From Ignavibacteriae bacterium HGW-Ignavibacteriae-2 (lineage in GTDB: Bacteria; Bacteroidota; Ignavibacteria; Ignavibacteriales; Melioribacteraceae), in NCBI GenBank assembly GCA_002839805.1, contig PGYT01000001.1, positions 5,001-64,753 on the forward strand: a DNA stretch of 59,753 nucleotides, in the 5' to 3' direction. Positions 17,574 through 27,013 of the stretch are shown here, piece after piece (the stretch's first letter is position 1; each line of letters begins with the position of its first letter). Position numbers and translations under genes: made by a program. The notes beneath the pieces are model-generated. The model did not search any database. It was not told the origin of the DNA and saw nothing but the letters and a program-made list of their open reading frames with translations.

Positions 17574-18139
17574 CAGTTTTTCTTTTTAGCGGTTGTTTGA
17601 TATGTGATATCGAAAACAATATAATTGCGTAATAATTGATCAGACTCAAATCCATATCCCTCAATTATTTCATCTTCGGTAGTAATTTTAACAAATTTAT
17701 CCGTAACAATTTTTTTATCGGATTTACGCCACATCAATTCTTCGGTTTCAAGTTTAACTTTACTGCTGTCGTTAAAAGCTACAACACTGTCTATTGCAAA
17801 CATATTCTCTGTGATATCGTCAATACGACCTTTTTTGGAAGTTAATTGTGAAGCTGGTTTATTATTTTTATCATAAAAATCTATTTTAACTTTTGTTAAA
17901 AGTTTTTCCCGCGGTTCATTAAAAATTCTTATATGATCCGAATATAAAATTGCTTTTACATCTCCATTTTCAGAAAATATAATTTCGCTGTCCCAACTTT
18001 CCTGCACAGGAAAATTTTCGTCTTCCAGCGTATAATCAACTTGCGGCTTTACTTTCGACTCGGTGCATCCGTTAAATAAAAACGATAATGATAAAAGAAG
18101 AAGAATATTAAGAGTGATATAATGAAAGAGAATTTTCAT
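17573..18139 (-). CDS. lptC: LPS export protein LptC, lipoprotein form
   Basis: LptC passes LPS from LptBFG to LptA. The 188-residue product has a signal sequence ending in a lipobox-like FNGC (Cys25 region), so it is probably lipid-anchored rather than held by a membrane helix as in E. coli. The rest is a beta-strand domain with W-D-S-E-I, SDHIRIFNEPREKL and SKKGRIDD segments typical of LptC/YrbK. It overlaps kdsD by four bases and lptA by one, so the three are co-translated. Confidence 0.85.
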   Translation of the reverse strand: MKILFHYITLNILLLLSLSFLFNGCTESKVKPQVDYTLEDENFPVQESWDSEIIFSENGDVKAILYSDHIRIFNEPREKLLTKVKIDFYDKNNKPASQLTSKKGRIDDITENMFAIDSVVAFNDSSKVKLETEELMWRKSDKKIVTDKFVKITTEDEIIEGYGFESDQLLRNYIVFDITYQTTAKKKN

Positions 18140-19113
18140 CTTCTTCTTAATCCAAGTTTAACAAGATCGTGCAAGTGAACAATTCCGATCGGATTATTAT
18201 TTTCAGAAACAACAACCAAAGCTGTTATGCTGTATTGTTCCATATGTTGAAGCGCAAATGATGCGAGATACTCGGCTCGAATAGTTTTAGGATTTTTAGT
18301 CATCACATCTTTCGCAACAATTTTATAAATCTCCATATTTTTTTCAAGCAGCCTGCGTAAATCTCCATCGGTTATTATACCTGTTAACACCCCTTCTTCG
18401 TTAACTACAGATGTCATTCCAAGTCTTTTGGAAGTCATAATAAAAATTAGATCTTTTAATGCCGTTTTTTCAGATACTATTGGGACGTCTGTGCCTTTAT
18501 ACATTATTTCTGAGATACGAAGTGAAAGTCTTTTACCGAGGCTGCCCGCGGGGTGTAACATTGCGAAATCATCCTCTGTAAAACCCCTTTTTTCAAGTAA
18601 AGCTACCGCTAACGCATCGCCCATAACCAATGTTGCAGTAGTAGATGCTGTTGGTGCTAGATCGTAAGGGCATGCTTCTTCCTTAACTCCCACATCAAGT
18701 ATTAAGTTGCACTCGTTTCCAATTGTTGAATTTCTCTGCCCGAGCATTCCTATTATAGTAACACCCAGGCGCTTAAACATGAATACCAAATCGATAAGTT
18801 CTTCCGTACTGCCACTTTTTGAAATCAGTATCGCAATATCACCCTTACGGACCATTCCTAGATCCCCATGCATAGCATCTGTAGGGTGTAAATAAAATGC
18901 GGCCGTGCCGGTTGAGTTTAACGTAGCAACAATTTTTCGAGCAATAAGCCCGGATTTTCCCATGCCCGTAAATACAACTCTGCCTTTAGATTTATAAATT
19001 TCGTTAACTGCCTTTACAAAATCACCATTAATTTGATTTATTAAGTTTCCAACAGCCTCACTTTCAATACGTATTACTTCCTTGCCTTTCTCTAAAATCG
19101 TTTGATCTGACAA
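18136..19113 (-). CDS. kdsD: D-arabinose-5-phosphate isomerase
   Basis: This enzyme interconverts ribulose-5-phosphate and arabinose-5-phosphate, the first step of Kdo synthesis. The 325-residue protein has an N-terminal SIS domain (about 35-170), with GMGKSGLIARK, AMHGDLGM and SKSGSTEEL motifs, followed by two CBS domains (about 205-325). This is the full KdsD/KpsF architecture. The start is eight bases before the end of an unrecognised gene, and downstream lptC overlaps it. Confidence 0.96.
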   Translation of the reverse strand: MSDQTILEKGKEVIRIESEAVGNLINQINGDFVKAVNEIYKSKGRVVFTGMGKSGLIARKIVATLNSTGTAAFYLHPTDAMHGDLGMVRKGDIAILISKSGSTEELIDLVFMFKRLGVTIIGMLGQRNSTIGNECNLILDVGVKEEACPYDLAPTASTTATLVMGDALAVALLEKRGFTEDDFAMLHPAGSLGKRLSLRISEIMYKGTDVPIVSEKTALKDLIFIMTSKRLGMTSVVNEEGVLTGIITDGDLRRLLEKNMEIYKIVAKDVMTKNPKTIRAEYLASFALQHMEQYSITALVVVSENNNPIGIVHLHDLVKLGLRRR

Positions 19114-19121
19114 TTGAACCT

Positions 19122-19841
19122 CTATAATTTCTTAAAACTAAATAAATTTCTTTTTTGTTTTACAGGCTTATCAACTTTTATTTCATCGAAAATAAATTTT
19201 TTCATGTAACGATTATAATTTATGAAAGCGGATACAATTTCACCTTCAGTAAACTTAAATAAATCTTCAAAAAAAATATTGACGTTACTTCTTTCTTTTA
19301 TTCCTTTTAGCATTAAAAGCTCATTTATAAAATTGGAAATCGGAATTAAATGATTAATTCCATCATTGGAATCGTAAAGCCAAATTCTTTTATGCTTTGG
19401 AGCCACGGCAATAACAAAGCGGCCGCCGTTAAATGGAATTTCTCTGATTTCTGAATTATCATTAGGAGCTTTTTGTCCTGGTAACCAGTTACTATAACTC
19501 CAGCTTTTTAATTCTGCTTCCAATCCATTTTCTATTTTAATTTTATAAATCTCATCTAAATCAACTTCTATTTGGTAGTACCGTTCTTCATGAATAACAA
19601 TATCAAATTTATATTCATCATATAAAACTGTTCCTGCTGCGAGTATTGGTGCGGAAGAATTTTCAATATCCGGTTTATCATTCCTTGCGCCTAATATTAA
19701 ATTTCCGTTTCCAAACCTTCCATTTCCAATAACAAAGTTTTGTTCAATTTTACGCCTGTACACCGCATATCCCGGCCGATTCCCGGGTAGAAGCTTAAAT
19801 AATGCTGATAATTCCAGTTTATTAAGAGGACGCGGATACAA
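19122..19841 (-). CDS. Unrecognised protein between kdsA and kdsD
   Basis: I do not recognise this 239-residue protein. It has no signal peptide or membrane helix and looks like a mixed alpha/beta soluble protein, with a Gly-rich stretch (IGNGRFGNGNLILGARND, about 38-55) and a basic C-terminus ending KQKRNLFSFKKL. It occupies the place where a Kdo-8-phosphate phosphatase (kdsC) is often found, but it lacks the HAD DxD motif, so it is not a classical KdsC. The start is a TTG. A GGAG seven bases upstream and the close kdsA stop support that start. A link to LPS synthesis is inference from position. Confidence 0.7.
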   Translation of the reverse strand: MYPRPLNKLELSALFKLLPGNRPGYAVYRRKIEQNFVIGNGRFGNGNLILGARNDKPDIENSSAPILAAGTVLYDEYKFDIVIHEERYYQIEVDLDEIYKIKIENGLEAELKSWSYSNWLPGQKAPNDNSEIREIPFNGGRFVIAVAPKHKRIWLYDSNDGINHLIPISNFINELLMLKGIKERSNVNIFFEDLFKFTEGEIVSAFINYNRYMKKFIFDEIKVDKPVKQKRNLFSFKKL

Positions 19842-19852
19842 CTTTTACTCCA

Positions 19853-20680
19853 CTAATAATTTTTTACCGCTTTATCAATTTTTTGAACAATTACCAAAAG
19901 ATCTTCGAGTTCATTAATATTTAGCTGACTACCGGCATCGCTTTTAGCATTTTTCGGATCCGGATGAACTTCCAAAAAAAGCGAATCAATTCCTACTGCG
20001 GCTGCAGCTTTCGCCAATGGTTTAATAAATTCGGGATTGCCTCCGGAAGTATCTGTATTACTTGGCATTTGAACTGAATGAGTCGCATCCATAACAACGG
20101 GATAATTGAGCGCCCGCATAATCACAAGAGAACGCATATCAACTACGAGGTTATGATACCCAAATGTTGTTCCCCTTTCCGTAAGAAGAATTTTATTGTT
20201 GCCTGTAGACTTAACTTTATTAATAGCATGTTCCATATCTTCAGGCGCAAGAAACTGCCCTTTTTTAATATTAATTATTTTGCCTGATTCTCCGGCGGCA
20301 ATAAGCAAATCGGTTTGCCTGCAAAGAAATGCGGGTATCTGCAGGATGTCTGCCACATTCGCAGCTTGTTTAATTTCTTCGGGAGTATGTATATCGGTTA
20401 AAATGGGCAAATTAAACTCGGCTTTTATATCCGACATTATTTTTAGAGATTCCCGAATACCAAGTGTTGAAAATGAATTTATACTTGTTCGGTTAGCTTT
20501 TTTATAACTCGACTTAAAAACGTAAGGTATGTTCAGTCTTTGGGTAATTTCTTTTACTCTTTCGGCGACTTCAAATGTAATTTCTTTATTTTCAACTACG
20601 CAAGGTCCGGCGATAAGTACAAAAGGACTATCTTCGCCAAAAATTATTTTGTTCAATTCAATTTTCATTATCCAGCTCAT
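19853..20680 (-). CDS. kdsA: 3-deoxy-8-phosphooctulonate synthase
   Basis: KdsA condenses arabinose-5-phosphate and phosphoenolpyruvate to Kdo-8-phosphate. The 275-residue TIM barrel has IAGPCVVE near 24, FKSSYKKANR near 55, the TERGTTFGYHNLVVDMRSL block near 165 and LEVHPDP near 245. The first ATG directly follows the ruvB stop. An alternative ATG four codons later would give the usual KdsA beginning (MKIELNKI) and may be the real start. Confidence 0.96.
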   Translation of the reverse strand: MSWIMKIELNKIIFGEDSPFVLIAGPCVVENKEITFEVAERVKEITQRLNIPYVFKSSYKKANRTSINSFSTLGIRESLKIMSDIKAEFNLPILTDIHTPEEIKQAANVADILQIPAFLCRQTDLLIAAGESGKIINIKKGQFLAPEDMEHAINKVKSTGNNKILLTERGTTFGYHNLVVDMRSLVIMRALNYPVVMDATHSVQMPSNTDTSGGNPEFIKPLAKAAAAVGIDSLFLEVHPDPKNAKSDAGSQLNINELEDLLVIVQKIDKAVKNY

Positions 20681-21712
20681 TTAATCGAATAACATTTTCT
20701 CATCTTTCTTTGAACTTTTTCTTTTCTGATTAAATCTAGCATATGCAAGATCGGTTGCTTCTCTGCCGCGAGGAGTTCGCTGAATAAATCCCTGCTGAAT
20801 AAGAAAAGGTTCGTAAACTTCTTCGAGCGTTCCGGCATCCTCGTTAACCGCAACGGCAAGTGTATTTAATCCAACCGGTCCTCCCCCAAACTTCTCAATA
20901 ATGGCAAGTATAATTTCTTTATCCATTTCATCTAATCCGAATTCATCAACTTCCAATGCACTTAGAGCTTTTTGAGAAGTATACAGGTCAATACTGTCCT
21001 TATCTTCAAAATCAGCGAAATCACGCGTGCGTTTCAATAATCTGTTGGCAATTCTCGGTGTACCGCGAGATCGTTTTGCAATTTCGGCCGCTGCGTCTTC
21101 ATCGATTTTAATATTTAAAATAGATGAAGATCTTTTAACAATTTTTGTAAGTAATTCGGAGTTATAATAATCCAATCGTGATTTTATTCCAAACCTGTCC
21201 CTCAAAGGTGCTGTTAATAATCCGGCGCGTGTTGTAGCCCCTATCAATGTATATTTTGGCAATTTAATTTGAACACTGCGCGCGTTTGGTCCGGAATCGA
21301 TCATAATATCCAATTTATAGTCTTCCATAGCCGAATATAGGTATTCTTCCACGACAGGTGATAGTCTATGTATCTCATCAATAAAAAGCACTGAATTTTC
21401 TTCCAGGTTAGTTAAAATGCCAGCCAGGTCACCTGGTTTTTCCATAACTGGGCCAGAAGTAACTTTTATATTTACGCCCATCTCGTTTGCTATAATATGG
21501 GACAAAGTTGTTTTGCCGAGTCCAGGTGGTCCAGTTAAAAGAACATGATCCAGACTTTCATTACGTTTTTTTGCCGCTCCAATAAAAACCCGTAAATTAT
21601 CAGTAATCTTTTTTTGACCTTCAAATTCTTCAAATCCTTTTGGTCTTAAAGATTGCTCAAATGCAACCTCTTCATTCTTTGGAGAGGAATCGGTCGTTTC
21701 TGAATTTCTCAT
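20681..21712 (-). CDS. ruvB: Holliday junction DNA helicase RuvB
   Basis: RuvB is the AAA+ motor for Holliday-junction branch migration with RuvA. The 343-residue protein has Walker [10 protein letters not shown] (61-69), Walker B DEIHRL (112-117), the sensor-1 GATTRAG near 157, and the C-terminal winged-helix with [12 protein letters not shown] and FIQRTPRGR. Its start overlaps the acyltransferase stop by four bases. RuvA and RuvC are not in the window. Confidence 0.97.
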   Translation of the reverse strand: MRNSETTDSSPKNEEVAFEQSLRPKGFEEFEGQKKITDNLRVFIGAAKKRNESLDHVLLTGPPGLGKTTLSHIIANEMGVNIKVTSGPVMEKPGDLAGILTNLEENSVLFIDEIHRLSPVVEEYLYSAMEDYKLDIMIDSGPNARSVQIKLPKYTLIGATTRAGLLTAPLRDRFGIKSRLDYYNSELLTKIVKRSSSILNIKIDEDAAAEIAKRSRGTPRIANRLLKRTRDFADFEDKDSIDLYTSQKALSALEVDEFGLDEMDKEIILAIIEKFGGGPVGLNTLAVAVNEDAGTLEEVYEPFLIQQGFIQRTPRGREATDLAYARFNQKRKSSKKDEKMLFD

Positions 21713-22836
21713 TTAGCACCGGGTCTAATTTTATTAATATTTGATTTTATAGTAGCATAAATTGTTTCAGAATTTTTGTTGTAATATTCCAATAGCCACG
21801 TCATTAAAAGCATTGCGCTCATCAGTAAAATTACAACAATAAAACATTCGAAAACATTTAAAGTTTCTCCAAATACATAGAGCAATCCCGGGAATAATGC
21901 CGATCCGTAAATTATCATAAGATGGACTGCATAAATTACTAAGCTGTGCTTTCCGTATAATTGAACTGCTTTTGGCACACTCGTAATCTGCTGTGTGAGT
22001 AAAATTACAATAGAATTTAGTACTAAAATAATACCAATCCGCCAAAAAGGTAAACTGTAAGCGGAATTCCAGAAATCAGGTTTACCTTCGCCAATTCCTT
22101 CAATAAGATTGAGAGAATAAGATAAAAATATCGATAAAAAACCTATTGCGGCAAGCCCTACTGCAAGTTTTCTTTTATTCTTCATCCCATTTGCCGCTAA
22201 ATATTTTCCAAAAAATGCCCCGGCTAGTATGAAGCCAATCCATGGAAATAATGGGAATATTGAACCATAATTAGTTGTAAGATATGAAGCGAAAAACAGT
22301 GGAAGATAATCTGACCATTGGATTTGATTTATGACTGGCGAGAAAAGGAAAAAAATCAATGTTCCTGTAAAATAAAAATATAAGGAATTTATTTTCGTGA
22401 GTTCAGAAATATATCTAACAATCATAACGGAAAAAAGTCCGAAACCGATTAAGTGCAAAGCATCCACGGCAAAAAAAGTAAGCCATTGTTTTTCTGTTAT
22501 GAAATCGATTCCGGATAATTTAAATGTGGGAAACCGTAGTAGATAGCCCACAACTAGTAATAGAATTACTCGTTTAAGTCCTTTCTTTATTCGAATATTT
22601 TTAAAGAAGGGATCCTTGTTTTTATTTAGAAGGTAGGTGAAAACCGTTCCGGCTGTAAACATAAAAATAGGGGCGGTAAATCCTCTTATTGTAAACCAAA
22701 TATTAAACACAATTGAATCGAATGAACGATAATCGTTCGACAATAATGCATGTACTGTATGTCCTTCCAACATCAAAAAAACTGCCGTAGCTCGCATAAT
22801 ATCAAGAAATATTATTCTCTCTTTTTTAGGCTGCAC
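21709..22836 (-). CDS. Multi-pass membrane acyltransferase-like protein (DUF1624 / heparan N-acetyltransferase-like)
   Basis: The 375-residue protein has about ten membrane helices. Its N-terminal [18 protein letters not shown] segment (10-27) resembles the beginning of acyltransferase-3 and DUF1624 proteins, where Asp/Arg and the following His are conserved. Such proteins move acyl groups onto sugars across the membrane. It is translationally coupled to ruvB, which is probably coincidental gene packing, and it lies in a block rich in LPS genes. Modification of a cell-surface sugar is plausible but unproven. Confidence 0.7.
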   Translation of the reverse strand: MQPKKERIIFLDIMRATAVFLMLEGHTVHALLSNDYRSFDSIVFNIWFTIRGFTAPIFMFTAGTVFTYLLNKNKDPFFKNIRIKKGLKRVILLLVVGYLLRFPTFKLSGIDFITEKQWLTFFAVDALHLIGFGLFSVMIVRYISELTKINSLYFYFTGTLIFFLFSPVINQIQWSDYLPLFFASYLTTNYGSIFPLFPWIGFILAGAFFGKYLAANGMKNKRKLAVGLAAIGFLSIFLSYSLNLIEGIGEGKPDFWNSAYSLPFWRIGIILVLNSIVILLTQQITSVPKAVQLYGKHSLVIYAVHLMIIYGSALFPGLLYVFGETLNVFECFIVVILLMSAMLLMTWLLEYYNKNSETIYATIKSNINKIRPGAK

Positions 22837-22920
22837 AATATTCCAATTTTCCTATTATAAAGTTGAAAAATACACAAAGTGAGTGAGATTATAAAATAGA
22901 TATGAAATATGAATAAGAAT

Positions 22921-23334
22921 TTAATCCAAGAAACGCGGATGTGACGATACCCATCTTTGCAGAAATTTTATTATTTCGGATGTGGTGGCTCCGGGTGTAA
23001 ATAACTCTCCAACTCCCATTTCTTTAAGTTTTTTGATATCCTCTGCTGGAATGATTCCACCACCGAACAACAAAACATCTTCCATTCCTTTTTCTTTCAT
23101 TAAATTAAGGATTTTAGGGAATAGAGTCATATGAGCACCCGAAAGAAGGCTTACTCCAATTGCGTGAACATCTTCCTGAAGCGCAGCTTCAACAATCATC
23201 TCCGGAGTTTGGCGAAGACCTGTATAAATAACTTCCATACCCGCATCGCGTAATGCAGCCGCAACCACTTTAGCTCCGCGGTCATGTCCGTCTAATCCGG
23301 ATTTGGCAACAATAACTCTTATTTTATTCTCCAA
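22921..23334 (-). CDS. B12-binding (small C-terminal) subunit of a methylmalonyl-CoA mutase-type enzyme
   Basis: The 137-residue protein is a stand-alone cobalamin-binding domain. It has DGHDRG (15-20, His17 being the cobalt ligand), GVSLLSGAH near 80 and FGGGIIP near 110, and it matches the C-terminal domain of methylmalonyl-CoA mutase. In split mutases this subunit pairs with a separate catalytic subunit, which is not in this window. The family rearranges succinyl-CoA and methylmalonyl-CoA, or related acyl-CoAs. If propionyl-CoA is made by the acylating aldehyde dehydrogenase, this enzyme could consume it. That connection is inference. Confidence 0.9.
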   Translation of the reverse strand: MENKIRVIVAKSGLDGHDRGAKVVAAALRDAGMEVIYTGLRQTPEMIVEAALQEDVHAIGVSLLSGAHMTLFPKILNLMKEKGMEDVLLFGGGIIPAEDIKKLKEMGVGELFTPGATTSEIIKFLQRWVSSHPRFLD

Positions 23335-23351
23335 AACGGTTCCCTTATTAT

Positions 23352-24311
23352 TTAATGAGATAAAAATTTTTCGGCTTTAGCAAAAATTCCGAATAACCCG
23401 CCTGTATGAAGAAACAATATATTACTTTTTGTCTTCCCTTTTAAAAAATTTTCATTATATGCGAAAAACGCTTTCCCGGTGTATGTATTGTCCAGCATTA
23501 TTCCTGTATTCTGAACGAAGTCTTTAATTAGTTCTATTTTATCCATTGAAATATTTTTATAACCTTCTTCGGAGTAACCGTCAAGCAGTTCCAAGTTACT
23601 GAAATTTACATTTACATGTAGATTATAATTTTTAATACATTCTTCAACTATTTCGATGATTTTTACTTTCATTTCCTCGGCGCGTCCAAAAACATTAACA
23701 CCAAATACTTTTGAGTTTATTCCACTTAGAGCCATTCCTAACAAAATGCCCGCTATTGTTCCGCCACTTCCATTGGCACAGCAAATACCATTAAACTCTT
23801 TTGAAGATATTTGACTTTTCAGTTCTTCAACAAAATTTATATAGCCCCAAATTCCCAGAGGGTTAGATCCTCCGGTCGGCACAATATAAACCTTTTTCCC
23901 GGCACTTTGCAATTTTAACGCATCACTCTGCATTAAATCGTCAACATTTTTATATTCGCTTAATTTAAGGAACCTTGTCTCTGCTCCAGCCAACTTATTT
24001 AAGAGTAGGTTACCTGAATATTTTTTAGACTGTCTTCCCCATAAATAGATTTTACTTTTTAGACCTAATCGGTTACAAGCATAAACAGTTGCCCTGCAAT
24101 GGTTGGATTGATCACCACCGCAGGTAAAAACATAGTCGTAATTTTTACTTTTGGCGTCGTATAATAAATATTCCAGTTTTCTTATTTTGTTGCCAGATAA
24201 TTCAAGCCCTGTGTAATCATCCCTCTTAATAAGAAATTTACATTTATTGTACTCCAGCTTTTGTATTGGAGTTGGGATGTTGGCGAGTGATAGCTTTCGG
24301 GGAATTTTCAT
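23352..24311 (-). CDS. PLP-dependent deaminase of the ACC deaminase / D-cysteine desulfhydrase family
   Basis: The 319-residue fold-type II PLP enzyme has the Schiff-base lysine Lys42 in [13 protein letters not shown], the [12 protein letters not shown] segment near 105-116, and a Gly-rich phosphate-binding NGSGGTIAG near 190. It probably removes ammonia and sulfide from D-cysteine, or it may open 1-aminocyclopropane-1-carboxylate; sequence alone does not separate these. It lies nine bases after kdsB and 17 bases before the B12 subunit, in the same direction. Confidence 0.85.
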   Translation of the reverse strand: MKIPRKLSLANIPTPIQKLEYNKCKFLIKRDDYTGLELSGNKIRKLEYLLYDAKSKNYDYVFTCGGDQSNHCRATVYACNRLGLKSKIYLWGRQSKKYSGNLLLNKLAGAETRFLKLSEYKNVDDLMQSDALKLQSAGKKVYIVPTGGSNPLGIWGYINFVEELKSQISSKEFNGICCANGSGGTIAGILLGMALSGINSKVFGVNVFGRAEEMKVKIIEIVEECIKNYNLHVNVNFSNLELLDGYSEEGYKNISMDKIELIKDFVQNTGIMLDNTYTGKAFFAYNENFLKGKTKSNILFLHTGGLFGIFAKAEKFLSH

Positions 24312-24320
24312 TTGAATGAA

Positions 24321-25076
24321 TTATTTTAAATTAACATATTTTTCATAATACTTTCGTGCAATTTCAAGATCTTTTGGTGTGTCTACAGATAAACTTTCGA
24401 ATTCTGTAATTACAACTTTAATTTTTATTCCGTTTTCCAACATACGCAGCTGTTCCAGTTTTTCTATCTGTTCGAGATCAGTCGGGGGCATTTGCGTAAA
24501 ATTTAATAAGGCATTTTTTCTATATACATATAGCCCAATATGTTTATAAACATCTGCCATATTAACTCTGTCAAGATTAGTTTTTGCATCTCGTACATGG
24601 GGAATTGGTGCGCGGGAAAAATAAAGGGCAAAATTATTATAATCGAAAACAACTTTAGGAATTGAAGTAGATTTAAGTTCTTCGTACTTGTCAATTTTTT
24701 TTACAAGAGTAGATACCTGAACTTTTTTATCGAACAAAAGAGGTTCAATAGCCTGATCAATCATTTTTCCCTGAATGAAAGGCTCATCTCCCTGAATATT
24801 TACAATTATTTCAGCGGAAAGTTGTTTGGCAACATAAGCTATTCTATCCGAACCGCTGGGTAATTCTTTTGGAGTCATATATGCTTCAGCTCCAAATCCT
24901 TTAGCAACGGCTAATAATTTTTCATCGTCTACAGCAATAACAACTTTTTTTAACAATTTAGATTTGAGGGCGCTTTCATAAGTATGCTGAATCATAGGCT
25001 TACCACCGATATCGGCAAGTGGTTTCCCCATCAACCTAGTAGAAGCAAAACGCGCAGGAATAATTCCTATAATCAT
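24321..25076 (-). CDS. kdsB: 3-deoxy-manno-octulosonate cytidylyltransferase
   Basis: KdsB activates Kdo with CTP to CMP-Kdo for transfer to lipid A. The 251-residue protein opens with IPARFASTRLMGKPLADI (5-22), which holds the nucleotide-binding Arg and Lys, and has NIQGDEPF near 93 and the SRAPIPHVRD segment near 154. It follows gatC by 12 bases. With kdsA and kdsD it supplies three of the four Kdo steps from this region. Confidence 0.96.
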   Translation of the reverse strand: MIIGIIPARFASTRLMGKPLADIGGKPMIQHTYESALKSKLLKKVVIAVDDEKLLAVAKGFGAEAYMTPKELPSGSDRIAYVAKQLSAEIIVNIQGDEPFIQGKMIDQAIEPLLFDKKVQVSTLVKKIDKYEELKSTSIPKVVFDYNNFALYFSRAPIPHVRDAKTNLDRVNMADVYKHIGLYVYRKNALLNFTQMPPTDLEQIEKLEQLRMLENGIKIKVVITEFESLSVDTPKDLEIARKYYEKYVNLK

Positions 25077-25088
25077 AATAATTAACTA

Positions 25089-25382
25089 TTAATCGACTTT
25101 AATTATTTTTGGCACTTTAAAAAACTCATCATTTGCCTCAGGTGCGTTTTTTAATGCTTCCATACGGGAAACCGTTGGTTTCAAAATATCGTCGCGGAAA
25201 ACGTTTACATTTTCAACAGGATGAGACAGAGGTTCAATGTTATCGGTATCAAGTTCATTCAGTTTATCTACATATTGCAGAATTTGATTCAGTTGATCTG
25301 TAAAATTTTCAATTTCGCTGCTAGAAAATTCCAACCTTGCTAGATTAGCTATATATTCAACATCCTTCTTTGATACTGCCAT
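25089..25382 (-). CDS. gatC: Aspartyl/glutamyl-tRNA amidotransferase subunit C
   Basis: GatC is the small subunit that holds GatA and GatB together in the enzyme that amidates misacylated Asp-tRNA(Asn) or Glu-tRNA(Gln). The 97-residue protein has the typical YIANLARLEFSSSE start, LNQILQYVDKL helix and the conserved PLSHPVE...RDD end. Its ribosome site AGGGG lies eight bases before the ATG inside a hairpin formed with the end of the upstream VWA gene (25389-25408). gatB is in the window at 39.5 kb; gatA is not. Confidence 0.94.
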   Translation of the reverse strand: MAVSKKDVEYIANLARLEFSSSEIENFTDQLNQILQYVDKLNELDTDNIEPLSHPVENVNVFRDDILKPTVSRMEALKNAPEANDEFFKVPKIIKVD

Positions 25383-25408
25383 AAAAAAATCCCCTAGATT
25401 AAGGGGAT
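25383..25408 (-). promoter_or_regulatory. Hairpin with T run that hides the gatC ribosome-binding site
   Basis: On the minus strand ATCCCCT (25408-25402) pairs with AGGGGAT (25395-25389), and seven T follow at 25389-25383, immediately before the gatC ATG. The upstream VWA stop codon (25401-25399) is in the loop. The 3' arm contains the gatC Shine-Dalgarno. The same element can be read as the terminator of the VWA gene or as a translational-coupling device. Confidence 0.6.
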
Positions 25409-26970
25409 AAAATTACGAAATTAATTGATTTAGAGAAACCATTAACTACATCAACCACTTGTATTTCAATTTTTGTTCCTGGAACGGCATTACTCAACGC
25501 GCTAATTTTAACAGCTGATCTATTGCTATTCAGATAATTAAGATAAAGATTAGGATCGGACTGCCATGAATAAAACGGTTCTTTTGTAGCGCTGCCTCCG
25601 TAAGTTTTAACTTGAATTTCAATCCCTTCCGCGCCGGGAACCAACCCCAATTCTTTTTCACCTAATGGATCTCCAAATGAGGAATTAAAATATATACCCG
25701 GTATGGGGTCGAAGAACCCAGCGCTGCTGAAGGTGCCCTCTACAAAGGAATTTATAACATTATCTTTTATCATGAGTTGCAACAGATGATCTCTGTTGCC
25801 GCGTTTAGGACTTTCGTATTCGAGCCAGTAAAAACTGTTCGCGTATTTTGTTATATCCAGTTGAATCTCTGCAAATATTTGAGTCAGCTGATTAGTTTGA
25901 TCAATTTTAAAGAAAGCCTCCGTCGCAATTAAATCTAATATTTCAGGGTCAATATCAGCGCCTAAACCGACAGTGTATACCTTTTTGCCCGCAACTGCGT
26001 CCAGTGCATTCGAAAGAGTTTTGGATCCCTGAGTATCATCTCCATCTGTAAATAATATCATATAACTTTGTTGAATTAATGTTGCACTATATGTCTCTTT
26101 TAGTCTGTTAGCGCCTTCAATAACAGCACCGTAAAGATTGGTGGTTTTTGCACCAGGCGTTATTGAATTGATTACGTTTATTATATTTACTTGATTAGCT
26201 TTTCCTGTGAAATCAATTATCTGCACAGGATTAGATGAAAACATATACACCGCTATTTCCTGCTGATCAATCATATTGTAAACAAAATCTTTAGCTGCAT
26301 TTTTTATTTGCTGTAAATTGTTCGGGTCGCTTGCAGTTATACTTGAGCTGTTATCCAGCATAAGAACAGTTCTAAGCACATAAGGGTTATCTTGCCGTTT
26401 TGTAATTTTCATACTGGATTCGAGTAATGAAATTTTTTGAGCGTCTTCCCAAATAATAAAATCATTCGTTGTTAAATTAGTTATACCCTTCTCTTCAACA
26501 TCCAGCACTTGAAACAAAATTTTAACTTTATTTGGAGTCTCCGTAGATAGACTATGTTTAAGCATAATAAATCCGGGCTCGGTTATATGATCTGATTTGG
26601 TGATAAAAGACCATACCTCACTTGGAACTTCCGTACCATCATCCAAGATTGATATCACTTGCCAATAATAAATTTTATTATAGCCTTGCGCATAAACAGT
26701 AGCGGATTTTGTATTTACGTCACTGCGTCCAAGCAATTTAGGAGGATTTGACGTATCAAGTAAAATCCGGAAAGAATCGGCACTTTCGGATTCCCATGAG
26801 AGTTTAACTAAATTATCCACATCAGCGGAGCCGTCACGGGGCGAAGGATTTAAAGCCACATATTTATTTGAAGGTGGAGTTACAGGATTACCATCCCTAT
26901 TCCCATCGTCATTAAAAGTACAGGAAGCGCTTAATATGCCGATCAATATTAAAAAAATTATATTTTTCAT
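25399..26970 (-). CDS. Surface or periplasmic lipoprotein with fibronectin-III-like and von Willebrand A domains
   Basis: The 523-residue protein begins with a lipoprotein signal peptide (lipobox LSASC, Cys17). A fibronectin-III-like domain follows (about 38-128, with WESESADSFRILLD and a Trp-rich YYWQV strand). Then comes a VWA domain (about 200-375) that keeps the metal-site motif DNSSS near 205 and the TDGDD segment near 312. Proteins like this usually bind other proteins or matrix; no enzyme site is visible. The gene ends in the hairpin that controls or precedes gatC. Its exact role is unknown. Confidence 0.8.
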   Translation of the reverse strand: MKNIIFLILIGILSASCTFNDDGNRDGNPVTPPSNKYVALNPSPRDGSADVDNLVKLSWESESADSFRILLDTSNPPKLLGRSDVNTKSATVYAQGYNKIYYWQVISILDDGTEVPSEVWSFITKSDHITEPGFIMLKHSLSTETPNKVKILFQVLDVEEKGITNLTTNDFIIWEDAQKISLLESSMKITKRQDNPYVLRTVLMLDNSSSITASDPNNLQQIKNAAKDFVYNMIDQQEIAVYMFSSNPVQIIDFTGKANQVNIINVINSITPGAKTTNLYGAVIEGANRLKETYSATLIQQSYMILFTDGDDTQGSKTLSNALDAVAGKKVYTVGLGADIDPEILDLIATEAFFKIDQTNQLTQIFAEIQLDITKYANSFYWLEYESPKRGNRDHLLQLMIKDNVINSFVEGTFSSAGFFDPIPGIYFNSSFGDPLGEKELGLVPGAEGIEIQVKTYGGSATKEPFYSWQSDPNLYLNYLNSNRSAVKISALSNAVPGTKIEIQVVDVVNGFSKSINFVILSP

Positions 26971-27013
26971 TTTTATTTTATGCCAGTTATTTTACTAATA
27001 ATTTTCTTGGAAT

